The notes: generated by a model not told the origin, from the sequence alone. Shown: positions 1 to 11,840, counted from the stretch's first letter. The stretch: DNA of 64,000 nucleotides from Piromyces finnis (GCA_002104945.1 MCFH01000027.1:339001-403000), one strand, 5' to 3'. Numbers and translations are program-made.

Positions 1-329
1 AGAAGATGCAGGATTTACTCTGTAATTGACTGCTACTTTTGTAGAAATAGATTGTAAATCCTTAGAAGCTGCATTAGATTCAACTTCTGTTTTGGTTACT
101 CTGTTATCGACTTGAACAATACTAGTTATAATTGGTAATTTTAAGTGAAATCCTTCACTAAGAACGCTATCGGATATTTTTCCTAAATTCACTTTAACAC
201 CTGTGTGACCTGCATCGACAACAGAAAAACTAAGAAATCCAAGAATCAATACAAGTAAGACTACTATAACAGTAATTACATTTTAATTATTTTTTTTCCA
301 TTTTCACTTAATTTGTTCTCAAATTCCAT
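1..329 (-). CDS. SPFH/band-7 (prohibitin-like) protein, 5' part only, with an apparent 1-nt frame break
   Basis: Reverse-strand reading from the ATG at 327-329 gives a short charged N-terminus (MEFENKLSENGKKIIK). In the +2 frame from about 279 it continues into a hydrophobic membrane anchor (VVLLVLILGFLSFSVVDAG) and the start of an SPFH domain (HTGVKVNLGKISD, then VDNRVTKTEVE and AVNYRVNPAS), running off the left edge. The two parts join in frame if the A-run at about 281-284 had five bases instead of four, so this is either a one-base sequence error or a real frameshift. The hydrophobic anchor, the AG-T-GV-V motif and the ASKD block are typical of bacterial and archaeal-like 'prohibitin family' proteins, so lateral origin is possible. 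SPFH proteins scaffold membrane microdomains; the specific role here is unknown. Confidence 0.7.
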
Positions 330-3300
330 TTTTATTTATTAATTAATTTATTTATTTATTTAATGATTTATAATTTAAGTTTTATTATTATATAATATGT
401 TTAACTCTTTGTTTTTATTTGTTAATTTTATTTATATATATTTGGTATTTTTGCTTTTTTTGTTTTGTTTTTTTGTTTTTGTTTTTTAAAAGAAAAAAAA
501 ACTTTCTTTTATATAAAAAAAATGTGAATTAATTGTAAATAATATTTTAAATTAAAAAATTTCTTTATGTAAAATAACATAGCAGTAAATTAACATTAAG
601 TTTTATAAATTTTTAAAATTTAATCTAAAAAAAAAAAACTTTAAAATCAATATAATTTTGGTAATGTGACTTTCAAATTTAGTTTGGTATTTTTTTAATA
701 TTTTTTTAATATTCATTTATTCCTTTATATATTAAAATGAATATATAATTAAACTGACACGTTTATCCATATGTTTTTACAGTTTAATAATATTTTTTTA
801 AGAATATTATTCAATAAATATTAACTCCAAAAATATAAGATAATAATTTTAAAAATGTAAAAGTTTTAGATAACTATATATATTAATAGATATAATATTC
901 AAATTAAATAATTCAAAAAAAAAAAAGTCATATTATTTAAAAAAATATATAAAATGATGAAATATACCACTTTTATCAATATATTTTTAAATACTTATGA
1001 AAGTAATAATTTTTATATTAAACTTTTAAAATTATTCTTCTAAATATAAAATATTGTTTTATAAATGAATAATGAAATAAGAAAAAGAATTTTCTACTTT
1101 TTAATATGAATAATGATTATAAAATGATGAATTATCAATAAATTATTCTTCTAAATATAATATTATTACCATATTATATGTTATATAAAATAAAAAAATA
1201 TATTTTTACATTATATAAGTATAGTTAGAATAGAAATTATTAATAAGTTATATTTTTAAATATAATATTGTTTTTGGAAATATATATATTTACATAAATA
1301 CCTAAAATACCTAACCTCTATATAAATTCCTACTTTTGAAATGCACAAAAAATTCATAATAAAATGATAAAGATATTAAATGAGTATGAAATATTAATTT
1401 AAACTTAGAGACTTATATATTCCTATTAAATTGAATGACGGCCATTAAAACAATTATTAAGATAAAAATAGAGTATCAATAATAGAAAATATTATAATAA
1501 AGTAAATATATATATGATATTATTTTATTTATTTCATGATTAAATAAATATATTTTAATTATTATAATTTACTTATTCAAAGATCAGTTTAATTATGAAT
1601 ATATATATTAATAACATTAAAATAAATTTATCTATTTAATATTTTTCATTTTATTTCAATGTTATTAACTAAAATTTTTTACGATAGTTTATTAACAATT
1701 CTGATATTTTTTAATTTATTAAATAATTAAATATTTGTTTTTTAATAATTTTTAACAGAATATTAAATTTTATTATATTTCATTTTAAATTAAACTTCAA
1801 TTTTCCTTATAGCATATTAAATCAAATTTTATTTAATATATTTTTGAACTGTCCCATATGTCCCATACAATAATAAATATTAATTCTTATATGGTACAAT
1901 TACAATAATAATCTATAAAAATTTTTAAAAATCTTTAACCATTATAAAAATTAAAAAAATCTTTATTATTAATATAAATGCTAATATAATTATTATATTT
2001 CCTCTGAAATTCTTTTGAAAACCAACAACTAATAGAATTTAAAACATTTAAAATATTTTATTTTTTTTGTTTATTTTCTTTATTCTAGTTATCTGACTAT
2101 TACTTATTTTTTTAGTGATATATTTTTCATCTAACTCCATATTTAAGCATAAATTTTATTCCAGATATATTAAATTAATTTAGCAGTTAACTAAAAATGA
2201 TATTAGACTTTCTATATATAGTTTATATCTTATTATTTAATTTTACTATACAAAATATTAAATGATGAAAGCAAGCCTCAAATTTAAATTTTAACATTTA
2301 TACGAATTTCCAATACTATCTTTGGTATACAATTTTTAAAAAGTCTTAGAATAAATAACAAAGACAAAATTCATCATATTATTTTGTATATAATTTGATT
2401 TTTTTAATATAAATTAATAAACAATAAGAATAATATTATTTAAATATTATGAGACATTATTTTATAACATTTAATATAATAATAATGTCTCATATTAATA
2501 ATTATAATAGATTTTATTTCATTGAAACACTTAATTAATTAGGAATTTATACAATATATAAAATTATATTCTATACATATTACTTATGTTAGATTATGTA
2601 TATTTCAAATTTTATTTATTATTATTATTTAATCTATATTTAGTAAATATTACAATACACATATAGTTTAAAGTGTATTTATAACATTTAAAACAATGTA
2701 TCACATGATCACTAGAATGGAAAATTATTGAAAACTTTATTAATTAATAACTTTACTATTATAGAAATTAAACATAAAATGTATCTAGAGAAAAGAAAAA
2801 TATATAATAAATAAGGTTTACATGGAAATTTTAATTTATTTATTACTATCTAAATATTTATATTGTTTAAAAAAAATTTTTTTAACAATTAGAAAAAAAT
2901 CAACCTTAATAAAATGTAAAATAAAATATAGTAGAAATAAAAAAAATACTTAAACAATAAAATATATATATTAAGAAAAATAAAACACTTATTTAAACAA
3001 TAACAGTAACATATAACATTCATTTTTTTCTTAATTTAATAAAATCTATTCTTAATAATTTGAGATTTTTTAAATATTAAAATATATAAAGAGATCTATA
3101 CATGCATAAAAATAAAGGAATATATACATAAATATTAGTATATAACAATATATTCTTTTACAATAATATTAAATTTATATGACTATAATATAATATATAA
3201 TTCATAGATATAACCAATATATTAATATCAATTATATAATATAACATATAATCAACATTGATTTAATTAATGATGCTTTCTATATGAATTTTTAAATAAT

Positions 3301-4162
3301 ATGCTTTCCATTAGTTTAATATATTTTCTTATTATTGTTTCCCTTTATCATGACATAAGTTCCGTGTAAACATAATAAAAAGTAAAAGTTTTATATTAAT
3401 TTTGTGCCTTTACCTTTTTAATAATATAATTATAATCAAAGTTGTAGAATGTTAAGAGTTTAGATAAATACATAAATTATACCTGATTAACATTTAATAC
3501 CAAGCCTTTATATAAAAGAATTTTAAATTTATAATATAAAGCCTTTCTCAAATCTTGAGTTAATTATATTTACTTTATTGAATGAGTATCTCAAAAAATA
3601 TTTTTATATATTAATAATAAATATATACTTTTCTCAACATAATATTAATTTTATTGTTATTATAGTCTTCCAATATAATTTTAATTAAAGAAAATTTTCC
3701 ATTTTATTATCTAACATTTTTTTAAAAAAATGATATTGTTAAGATTTATTAATTTAATTTTATATTAAAGTTTACATAAAAAAAAGAAAAAAGAAAAACT
3801 TTTTATATCCAATAAAAAAAGAGTTTATTGTTATACAACATTAAAAGATTTCAAAATGAAAATAATAAATATTTTTTAAATTATATAAAATAAAATTTTA
3901 TTAATTCTTTTTTTTATATGATTTAAACTTTTATGAATAATCCGTTACGATAAATAAAATTACTACGAAAGTATTAAGAATTTAAAAAAAAATAAACTAT
4001 TCGAATATAATATTAATATATTTATATGGAAACGATTATATATTAAATATATATGTAAACTTTTTTTATTTTTAGTATAAATATGATGATTTTTTTTCAA
4101 AAAAAAAAATAATTTCTTTAAAACTTTAGTTTTTTTATTTTTAAAAAAAATAATTATAATTT
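330..4162. other. AT-rich intergenic region, nothing recognised
   Basis: About 3.8 kb of nearly pure A/T with scattered homopolymer runs. I see no convincing ORF, RNA gene or transposon remnant. It separates the 5' end of the SPFH gene from the 5' end of the first GH6 gene, so it must contain both promoters. Confidence 0.7.
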
Positions 4163-4255
4163 TCTCTGGAAGAAAATCATAACAAATAAAATAAAAAATA
4201 ACTTAATTGATAGTTGTGCAAGACACATTATATAATAATTTTTTAAAAAAATATT
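4163..4255 (+). promoter_or_regulatory. Putative GH6 upstream region with two blocks shared with the second GH6 gene
   Basis: Two short blocks are identical upstream of both GH6 genes: TCTCTGGAAGAAAA (4163-4176, 100 nt before the ATG) and a 17-nt T6A7TATT block (4239-4255, just before the ATG). The sequence between them is not conserved. Conservation inside otherwise diverged AT-rich DNA suggests promoter or transcript-leader function, but recent duplication could also explain it. Confidence 0.35.
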
Positions 4256-4262
4256 GCTAAAA

Positions 4263-5729
4263 ATGAAGACTTCTATTGCTTTAACTGCTGTTGCTGCTCT
4301 TGCCGCTAAGGCTTCTGCTGCTTGCTGGTCCCAAAATTTAGGTTACCCATGTTGTTCTTCCAGCTCTGCTCAAGTTTGGTTCACCGATAATGATGGTGAA
4401 TGGGGTGTTGAAAACGGTGACTGGTGTGGTATTCCAAAGGCTGAAAGCTGCTGGTCTCAACCATTAGGTTACCCATGCTGTACTTCTACCTCTACTGCTG
4501 TTTACACCGATAACGATGGTGCTTGGGGTATTGAAAACGGCGATTGGTGCGGTATTGTTTCTGGTAGTGGTTCTACCACTGGTAACACTGGAAGTACTGG
4601 TGACCTTACTATTGGTGCTCAATACACTCACTCTGGTAACCCATTCAAGGGTCACAAGTTCTTCATCAACCCATACTACACTGCTGAAGTTGATGCTGCC
4701 ATCGCTCAAATGTCTAACTCTTCCCTTATTGCTAAGGCTAAGAAGATGAAGGAATACTCTAACGCTATTTGGTTAGATACCATTAACAACATGAATGAAT
4801 GGTTAGAAAAGAATCTTAAGTACGCTCTTGCTGAACAAAATGAAACTGGTAAGACTGTCTTAACCGTTTTCGTTGTTTACGATTTACCAGGTCGTGATTG
4901 TCACGCTCTTGCCTCCAATGGTGAACTTCTTGCCAATGATGGTGACTGGGCTCGTTACAAGTCTGAATACATTGATGTCATTGAAGAAAAGTTAAAGACT
5001 TACAAGTCTCAACCAGTTGTTCTTATTGTTGAACCAGATTCTCTTGCTAACATGGTCACTAACCTCGACTCTACTCCAGCTTGTCGTGACTCTGAAAAGT
5101 ACTACTTAGATGGTCACGCTTACTTAATCAAGAAGCTCGGTGTTCTTCCACACGTTGCTATGTACCTTGATATTGGTCACGCCTTCTGGTTAGGTTGGGA
5201 TGATAACCGTGAAAAGGCTGGTAAGGTTTACGCTAAGGTTATTTCTTCTGGTTCTCCAGGTCAAGTTCGTGGTTTCGCTTCCAATGTTGCTAACTACACT
5301 CCATGGGAAGACCCAACTCTTTCTCGTGGTCCAGACACTGAATGGAATCCATGTCCAGATGAAAAGAGATACATTGAAGCTATGTACAAGGACTTCAAGT
5401 CTGCTGGTATCAAGTCTGTTTACTTCATTGATGATACTTCTCGTAACGGTCACAAGACCGATCGTACCCACCCAGGTGAATGGTGTAACCAAACTGGTGT
5501 TGGTATTGGTGCCAGACCACAAGCCAACCCAATTTCCGGTATGGATTATCTTGATGCTTTCTACTGGGTTAAGCCACTCGGTGAATCCGATGGTACTTCT
5601 GATACTAGTGCTAAGCGTTTCGATGGTTACTGTGGACACGCTACTGCCATGAAGCCAGCTCCAGAAGCCGGTCAATGGTTCCAAAAGCACTTTGAACAAG
5701 GTCTTGAAAATGCTAACCCACCACTTTAA
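4263..5729 (+). CDS. Secreted GH6 cellulase (cellobiohydrolase/endoglucanase) with two N-terminal fungal dockerins
   Basis: The product is 488 aa with no introns. I chose the ATG at 4263 because it starts the signal peptide (residues 1-19, [19 protein letters not shown]). Two dockerin/CBM10-like modules follow at about 20-57 and 63-98, each with CWSQ.LGYPCC ... [14 protein letters not shown]. A Ser/Gly/Thr linker (99-120) leads to the GH6 barrel (121-488). Residues matching Trichoderma Cel6A acids are Asp212 (RDC), Asp259 (VEPDS, general acid), Asp303 (YLDIGH) and Asp443 (ESDGTSD). The enzyme should cleave beta-1,4-glucan with inversion; whether it is processive cannot be told from sequence alone. 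The dockerins should anchor it to a fungal cellulosome. Codons are C/G-richer than the surroundings, suggesting high expression. A convergent near-identical paralog lies at 21495-22964. Confidence 0.96.
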   Translation: MKTSIALTAVAALAAKASAACWSQNLGYPCCSSSSAQVWFTDNDGEWGVENGDWCGIPKAESCWSQPLGYPCCTSTSTAVYTDNDGAWGIENGDWCGIVSGSGSTTGNTGSTGDLTIGAQYTHSGNPFKGHKFFINPYYTAEVDAAIAQMSNSSLIAKAKKMKEYSNAIWLDTINNMNEWLEKNLKYALAEQNETGKTVLTVFVVYDLPGRDCHALASNGELLANDGDWARYKSEYIDVIEEKLKTYKSQPVVLIVEPDSLANMVTNLDSTPACRDSEKYYLDGHAYLIKKLGVLPHVAMYLDIGHAFWLGWDDNREKAGKVYAKVISSGSPGQVRGFASNVANYTPWEDPTLSRGPDTEWNPCPDEKRYIEAMYKDFKSAGIKSVYFIDDTSRNGHKTDRTHPGEWCNQTGVGIGARPQANPISGMDYLDAFYWVKPLGESDGTSDTSAKRFDGYCGHATAMKPAPEAGQWFQKHFEQGLENANPPL

Positions 5730-6161
5730 GCATTTTAGTCTTAATATTATTAATTCCACAACATCAAATAATATAAATAAATTATAAAAAAAAGGTATTA
5801 AAATAATAAAATATAAATAAAAAAATTAATATTAAAAAAAAATTAAATAATAGATTGATAATAAAATAAATTAAAATTAAAAATTTAAAATAAAAGAAAT
5901 AAATCTTATTATTGTTCATTAAAATTAAAGAAAATAAATAAAATAACAAAGAAGAAAACAAATATGAAAATGTTTAGAAATTTTATTTTTGTGTAAAAAT
6001 ATATAACTTTTTCTTTTTATTGAAATAATCTTATTGTAACTATTAAATTTAACAAAAAATGAATTTTGTTCAAATTAAAAAAAGATTTATATTATTGTAA
6101 TAAATTGATAATTAGTAATAAATAATATTCTAAAATACAATAAAAAAAAATAATAAAAATA
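5730..6161. other. 3' flank of GH6 gene 1, AT-rich
   Basis: This is A/T-rich spacer between the GH6 stop codon and the first LINE-derived bases. It probably holds the GH6 3' UTR and polyadenylation signal. Nothing else is recognised. Confidence 0.6.
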
Positions 6162-6422
6162 TGTCGTAGACGTCATTTAGATAAAAAAGAGACATATTTG
6201 GCCTTTTTAGATCTCAGGAAAACATACGATTCAGTCCCAATCGGTAATATTCTCCATAATTTTGATTGTTTAGGAATCCGAGGAAAAAGTTGACAATTTA
6301 TTAAAAATTTATATTTAGCATCTAAGGCTAATGTCAAATTAGATGGACAATTCTAGAAATCTTTTGAGGATGCTTAAAAAAGATGCTAAAAAGAGTTAAT
6401 GAATGAGTTTGTATAATAAAAT
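6162..6422 (+). mobile_element. Older LINE relic, left part (interrupted by LINE copy 1)
   Basis: The sequence matches the reverse-transcriptase region of the intact LINE (about 9886-10093, then about 10259-10322) with an internal deletion of roughly 165 nt, in-frame stops and small indels. It is 5'-truncated. It resumes at 12120, on the far side of LINE copy 1, at exactly the corresponding LINE position. The two pieces are therefore one old copy split by a newer insertion. Confidence 0.88.
6409..6422 (+). repeat. Target-site duplication of LINE copy 1, 5' side
   Basis: TTGTATAATAAAAT abuts the LINE 5' end here and recurs directly after the poly(A) tail at 12120-12133. Both copies are relic LINE sequence. 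Confidence 0.92.
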
Positions 6423-6423
6423 A

Positions 6424-6720
6424 CCCTCTTGGGAACGTGCCTTCATTTATTTAATAAATGTAGTTTCTCAAGGGGGTCTACTCATGCTCATGGTACTGAG
6501 AGAGTAGAAAGAATTAAATCCAAGTATTGCGCAATGGATGCTTGGTGCCCTCTTAGGAATGTGCCTTCATTTATTTAATAAATGTAATTTCTCAAGGGGG
6601 TCTACTCATGCTCATGGTACTGAGAGAGTAGAAAGAATTAAATCCAAGCATTGCGCAATGGATGCTTGGTTAGTCTTCAAGGGAAAATTATTAGGACTAA
6701 GCTCATGGTACTGAGCGATT
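6424..6720 (+). repeat. LINE copy 1 5' tandem modules (two units of about 124 bp plus a partial third)
   Basis: Unit 1 spans 6424-6547 and unit 2 spans 6548-6670. A partial unit follows that keeps the GCTCATGGTACTGAGC hairpin (6701-6716). Each full unit ends in a nested palindrome built around CATTGCGCAATG, flanked by CCAAGCA/TGCTTGG arms (6644-6669 in unit 2). The layout resembles the promoter monomers of some LINEs. Confidence 0.85.
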
Positions 6721-7313
6721 AAAAAACATTTTATTCATCAAATTTAAGTATTTGATGAATAAGTGAATGTTTGATTTTTCAGGTAAGTTTGTATAGTATT
6801 TAATTAGAAGAGTAATACATTTTGTTGCTGTATTTTTTCTTTTATTCATGTATTCATGTAGTACTACTCTTCTCTTGTAAGAATCCAATGTAGTCAACTT
6901 TAGCATTTGCATTGTACTTTTATATTCATGTAGCTATTGTTGTATTGTTTCTTGTAAGAGACTGATTCACTCTACATCATGTAAAAATACTATTCACAAG
7001 CTTTCTGGTGTCGACATTCTTGATTCAAATTTTTTACCAATTTAAATATTTAATGAAAAGTAAAGTCAAACAAGTTTAGTGTCAAAAAGCGAATCGAATT
7101 TACTAACAACAAACCAAAACTAGAATTTTTAAAGAAAATTTACAACTAGAATTCAAAAAAAGAAACTTTAAACAAAGCATCGTAACAATTTTTGTACTAT
7201 CCAGTACTTTTAAGAAGAGAGAGAGAGACAGATTTTTTTCCATATACGTTATATTTGTAATTTTTATTAGTATTTATTTTATATTCAATATTTTTTAATT
7301 AGAATTTATTATC

Positions 7314-10300
7314 ATGTCAGTCCTTTATATTAAAGATAAGAATTATATCAGACGTGGTACCCGGTCTTATGGTATCCCCTTAGATGATATTCGCTCCTTC
7401 TTTATCCGTGGTATTCGATCATGGTCAGTAAATATGCTATGGGAAAAACTCGAGGTTATTCTAGAAGATAAATTTAATTCAGTTATTAGTGTTAAATATT
7501 TTCAAACTTTCAATGATCACTTTTTCTTAGTCAAGGTTCATGGTTCATCAAAAGATTGTATTAAAATCTTACACATGTTAAAGAAGAAACTTTCAGTTAC
7601 CTCAATTTCCTTTTCAGCTCGTAGTAGAAGGAATCACAAATACACTTTTTCCACTCTCAAACGTAAAATTTTAGTTTCTAATAAACATCAACATTCTATT
7701 CAACAATCATTTCAACAATCAGTTCAACAATCAGTTCAACAATCTCATCAACAATCCGATCTTCAACAAGATCTTCAACAGGATCTTCAACAAGTTTCCC
7801 ATCATGAAAATATTCCAGATCTACAGCAAACACAATTTCAATCTCAACATTCAACAATTAATTCTAATAGTTCTATCAACTCTGATAACAGTTCAATAGT
7901 TGATAGTTCTTCAGCTTCACAGCCATCTAGTAATAGTTCTACTTATTCCTCTGATGCATCATCCATTAATAACGATGACTTTAATAATAATAATAATAGC
8001 AACGATTCTTTCTCATCCAACAAGCCTGATAACTTTTCTTTTTGTCTTAGTTGGAACACCAATGGGTGGAATCATGAAAAGAGAGATAGTATTAGCTATT
8101 TCACAGCTATTTTCAAACCATTATTCTTATGTTTCCAAGAAACTGGTAATGGTTCTGGTTCGAATACAGATTATCCTTGTCGTGTTACTTTGCGAAACTA
8201 TAGACACTTTTTCAAGAAAGCTGACGAATCAGTTCCGGGAATGAGAGGTTTATATTTAGGTTTTCACAATTCATGTCAAGCCTCACTTGAAAACTTCTCT
8301 GGAAAGTATATTATTTCTATTTATACTTTTAGTCTCTGGAATAGATTCAAATGCTCGATTGGAAATGTTTATATGCCTCATAGTCATCACAACATCTATG
8401 TTGATCATGCAAAGTTAGAAGTTCGCTTGTGGTTACAAACTCATTCATCCCATCCATCGATTCTTGTTGGTGATTTTAATATGTCTAAAGTAAAATTATC
8501 CAACTGGTTATCAACTAATGGATTAGGAGATTGGGAAATTCTTCCGCTTAGAGGGTCTACTATCTCTTGGACTCGAGGTGATCAATCTTCCGACATTGAC
8601 CATGCTCTTATCAATTCGAAGATGAAAGATCTTATTCACTCAGGATCATTTATAAATAATTTTTATCCTGTATCAGACCATAAGCCACTTCTTATTAATG
8701 GTAAAATTATTCCTATGGAAGATTTTTCTAATGACTTTAACGTTCCTAAGAAAATTCTGAAATGGAATAGATTAAAATGTATTGAGGAAAAGGAATCTAT
8801 TCTCAGTCATAATAAATTCCAAATACTTTCAGCAAAATTCAACGATCCTAATGTTTCTACAGATGATCTTTCCAAAGAATTTACTTCAACTGCTTTTTCA
8901 ATTGCAGACGAGCTCAGTATTACCTCAGCAAATAATGTTATAAAGTCTTCATTTCATATTTCACAACAAATTTTTAATCTCCAAAAAATCAAAATGAAGT
9001 TGTATAAGAGATTTAAAAAAGAAAGAATTTATGATATAGATGAATTTATTAAAAGAATTAAAATCTACCGTAAGCTCATTGATTACATCCACAAAAGATG
9101 TAATGAATTTAGGAAGCAAGAATATCTTCATTGGATTAAAACAGGATGTGAGTATATGAAGAGTCATAATCCTAAGAAGGCCTGGAAATGGATCAAGAAA
9201 ACTGCAAAAATTGGAAAAGATTCTTTCTTTATTGCTCAACCAATTAAAAATAAAAATGGAGAATTAGTTGTTGCTACGGAAGAACAACTAGATGTGTGGC
9301 ATGATCATTTCGAAAATCTTGCATCAGATCCAAGTGGCGTAAGTCTTGATTTGGAGCATTGGTATGAAGAACCAACGAATAAACGTTTTTCACTCCCTAT
9401 GCTTGATGAATGGGATATCAACCAAGATATTAGTATTGATGAAGTCAAGTCAGCTATCCTCTCTACTCCGAATTATAAAGCATCAGGTCCGGATGGTATT
9501 CCAATTGAATTTTACAAAGCATTAATTCCATCAAGTAATGATTCTAATAATGCTACAGATAATAATTCTTCCGGTAATACCACTTCAGATAATGATGCTT
9601 ATGGTTTAAATTTTATTCTTAAATTATACAACCGTATTTGGGATGGAGACTTCCCCAACTCATGGAATGAATCCAGTATTGTTTCTATTCCTAAGAAGGG
9701 AGATTTGACAGATTGTGATAACTATCGAGGTATATCACTTATCAATAATGGTATTAAGTTGATTTCCAAAATTGTCACCACTAGAATCTCAGAATATGGT
9801 CTAAAGAATAATTTCATTAGACCTGAACAATTTGGTTTTCGAAAAAAGGAAGAAAGTATCAGTCTTTTCATTTCAATCCAAGAAATATGCCGTAGACGTC
9901 AATTAGATAATAAAGAGACATATTTGGCCTTTTTAGATCTCAGGAAAGCATACGATTCAGTCCCAATCGGTAATATTCTCCATAAATTAGATTGTTTAGG
10001 AATCCGAGGTAAGAGTTTACAATTCATCAAAAATTTATATTTAACATCTAAGGCTAATGTCAAATTAGATGGACAATTCTCGAAATCTTTTGATGTGAAG
10101 AAAGGAGTCCGTCAAGGATGCCCTCTTTCTCCTATTCTCTTTAATCTCTTTATTAATGATATATTTAAAGAGTGTGAAGATCTCGGAGTCAGTTTAGGTG
10201 ACACTCGATGCTGTGGTGGACTTTTTGCAGATGATATAGTTATTTGTGCTCCAACAAGAGGATGCTTAAAAAAGATGCTTAGAAGAGTTAATGAATGGGC

Positions 10301-11840
10301 CTTGTATAATGAAATGGAATTTGGTATCCAGAAGTGTTCAACGATGGTGATTCGTCCTGAATCAATAGAAAATCAGAACAAGAGAGATCCAACATTTTAC
10401 TTAGCAGGACAACCCATTCCAACTACTGATTGTTATACTTATCTTGGTGTTCCATTTGATAAGAATCTGTCCCTTAAACCAGTTATTAAAGCTCTTAATA
10501 ACAAGGTTTTGAAAGGACTTTTCTCAGTCAGTAAATTCTTAAGAAATCCTAATATTCCTATTCCCTTCAAAAAGCTAGTACTTAACTCACAAGTGATTAG
10601 CAGAGTTTCATACTTTGCACCATTACTTGGATCCAACAAAGCCAGGTCTAGGATTGCACAGAAGCATGTTAACAAAGGAATACGATGGGTTGCCGGAGTT
10701 CATAAAGCTGTATCGTTTATATCTTTATACTCTATCTCAAAAGATTTGAATATTCCTCCATTGTCAGCCAAATGTGCGTTAGCTCAGGTTAGATGTTTTA
10801 ACAAATGGAAAAACTCAAATTGTATTATCTCACACCTTGTCAATTACATTCCTAAATTTAGAAAATACACGTGGTGCAAATCAAGTAGGACACTTGATAA
10901 AAAACTTAAGAAACATGGAGATGTTAAAGCAGTTAAAAACTTTTATTGGAAAGATCTCAAAGGGAATTCAATCAAAGCGCAATATTATGATGATAATAAG
11001 TTTATTGATACTAAAGATTTTATTAAATTATGTTATGAGTACCCAGAGTTTGCCTATGGCTTCTACTGGCTATTGAAAGCAAGAAGCGGATACAAGTTGG
11101 ATGCTAGAGTTGCCAAAGCTGCCAAATTTGTTGATCCAGTTTGTCCTAACTACTGTCCATGTTGCAAGTGTGGAGATCAAAGTATTAAACATTGGTTATT
11201 AGATTGTCCAACATTTAGAGATATCCGTATTAAACATTATGATTCCATAGTCCAGCTATTAAATTTTTTCAGTAAACGTAATTCCAATAGTCCTATCAAT
11301 AATAATGAAATTGATAATATCAGTAGAGATAGTAATAATATTAATAGTAATAGTAACAATAGTAATAATAACAATAGTAATAGTAACAATAGTAATAATA
11401 ACAATAGTAGTAATAGAAATAATAATATTAGTAATGATAGCAATAGTGAAGATAATAATTCTAATTTAGATAGTAATTTAGTTAATGATAGTAATAGTTC
11501 TAATAATCCGGTGAATATTAATGTGTATGATTATTCTAGTGTGTGCAGTAAAATATTTAAATTCCTTCTTGGGGGAAGAAGTTTTAACAATATTAATTAC
11601 AATTCAAGGGAATGGAAAGAACTTTGTAAGCGTCAGATTCAATCTGATACTAACGAAGGAACACCATTCTTGGCGGTAACCGCGGAACTTCTAACCAAAA
11701 TCATGCCTTTTGCTATTGGCCAGCAATGGTCAATGTTCAAAAGGTTTGAAGCAACATCCAAGAGCGTCAATGCTGAAGAAACAGTAAGACAGGCCAGGAG
11801 GGCCAGCGCAACCAATGGAGATCATAATTTTGTTCCATGA
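7314..11840 (+). CDS. LINE polyprotein: APE endonuclease, reverse transcriptase, zinc knuckle
   Basis: The product is 1508 aa. Residues 1-110 form an unassigned N-terminal domain, followed by a Gln-rich segment (about 120-160) and a Ser/Asn-rich segment (about 190-235). The apurinic-type endonuclease (about 240-460) shows SWNTNGWN, CFQETGN, LVGDFN, DIDHALI and SDHKPLL. The reverse transcriptase shows SGPDGIP (about 720), FLDLRKAYDSV, GVRQGCPLSPILFN and the catalytic FADD (about 970). A CPCCKCGDQSIKHWLLDC zinc knuckle (about 1280-1297) is followed by an Asn/Ser-only tract (about 1320-1395) and a conserved C-terminal tail. It nicks target DNA and copies element RNA by target-primed reverse transcription. 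No frameshift or stop is present, unlike copy 2. Confidence 0.96.
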   Translation: MSVLYIKDKNYIRRGTRSYGIPLDDIRSFFIRGIRSWSVNMLWEKLEVILEDKFNSVISVKYFQTFNDHFFLVKVHGSSKDCIKILHMLKKKLSVTSISFSARSRRNHKYTFSTLKRKILVSNKHQHSIQQSFQQSVQQSVQQSHQQSDLQQDLQQDLQQVSHHENIPDLQQTQFQSQHSTINSNSSINSDNSSIVDSSSASQPSSNSSTYSSDASSINNDDFNNNNNSNDSFSSNKPDNFSFCLSWNTNGWNHEKRDSISYFTAIFKPLFLCFQETGNGSGSNTDYPCRVTLRNYRHFFKKADESVPGMRGLYLGFHNSCQASLENFSGKYIISIYTFSLWNRFKCSIGNVYMPHSHHNIYVDHAKLEVRLWLQTHSSHPSILVGDFNMSKVKLSNWLSTNGLGDWEILPLRGSTISWTRGDQSSDIDHALINSKMKDLIHSGSFINNFYPVSDHKPLLINGKIIPMEDFSNDFNVPKKILKWNRLKCIEEKESILSHNKFQILSAKFNDPNVSTDDLSKEFTSTAFSIADELSITSANNVIKSSFHISQQIFNLQKIKMKLYKRFKKERIYDIDEFIKRIKIYRKLIDYIHKRCNEFRKQEYLHWIKTGCEYMKSHNPKKAWKWIKKTAKIGKDSFFIAQPIKNKNGELVVATEEQLDVWHDHFENLASDPSGVSLDLEHWYEEPTNKRFSLPMLDEWDINQDISIDEVKSAILSTPNYKASGPDGIPIEFYKALIPSSNDSNNATDNNSSGNTTSDNDAYGLNFILKLYNRIWDGDFPNSWNESSIVSIPKKGDLTDCDNYRGISLINNGIKLISKIVTTRISEYGLKNNFIRPEQFGFRKKEESISLFISIQEICRRRQLDNKETYLAFLDLRKAYDSVPIGNILHKLDCLGIRGKSLQFIKNLYLTSKANVKLDGQFSKSFDVKKGVRQGCPLSPILFNLFINDIFKECEDLGVSLGDTRCCGGLFADDIVICAPTRGCLKKMLRRVNEWALYNEMEFGIQKCSTMVIRPESIENQNKRDPTFYLAGQPIPTTDCYTYLGVPFDKNLSLKPVIKALNNKVLKGLFSVSKFLRNPNIPIPFKKLVLNSQVISRVSYFAPLLGSNKARSRIAQKHVNKGIRWVAGVHKAVSFISLYSISKDLNIPPLSAKCALAQVRCFNKWKNSNCIISHLVNYIPKFRKYTWCKSSRTLDKKLKKHGDVKAVKNFYWKDLKGNSIKAQYYDDNKFIDTKDFIKLCYEYPEFAYGFYWLLKARSGYKLDARVAKAAKFVDPVCPNYCPCCKCGDQSIKHWLLDCPTFRDIRIKHYDSIVQLLNFFSKRNSNSPINNNEIDNISRDSNNINSNSNNSNNNNSNSNNSNNNNSSNRNNNISNDSNSEDNNSNLDSNLVNDSNSSNNPVNINVYDYSSVCSKIFKFLLGGRSFNNINYNSREWKELCKRQIQSDTNEGTPFLAVTAELLTKIMPFAIGQQWSMFKRFEATSKSVNAEETVRQARRASATNGDHNFVP

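Noticed and set aside
5190-5759. Long antisense open frame under GH6 gene 1 (and its twin at 21525-22034)
   Set aside because: It is a consequence of biased codon use in the cellulase. It repeats identically in both paralogs only because the sense strand is conserved.
6496-6520. Hammerhead-ribozyme-like CTGAGAGAGTAGAAAG in the LINE 5' modules
   Set aside because: The hammerhead core needs CUGANGA followed by a stem and GAAA. Here positions 8-9 of the core read AG instead of GA, and no supporting stem II forms.
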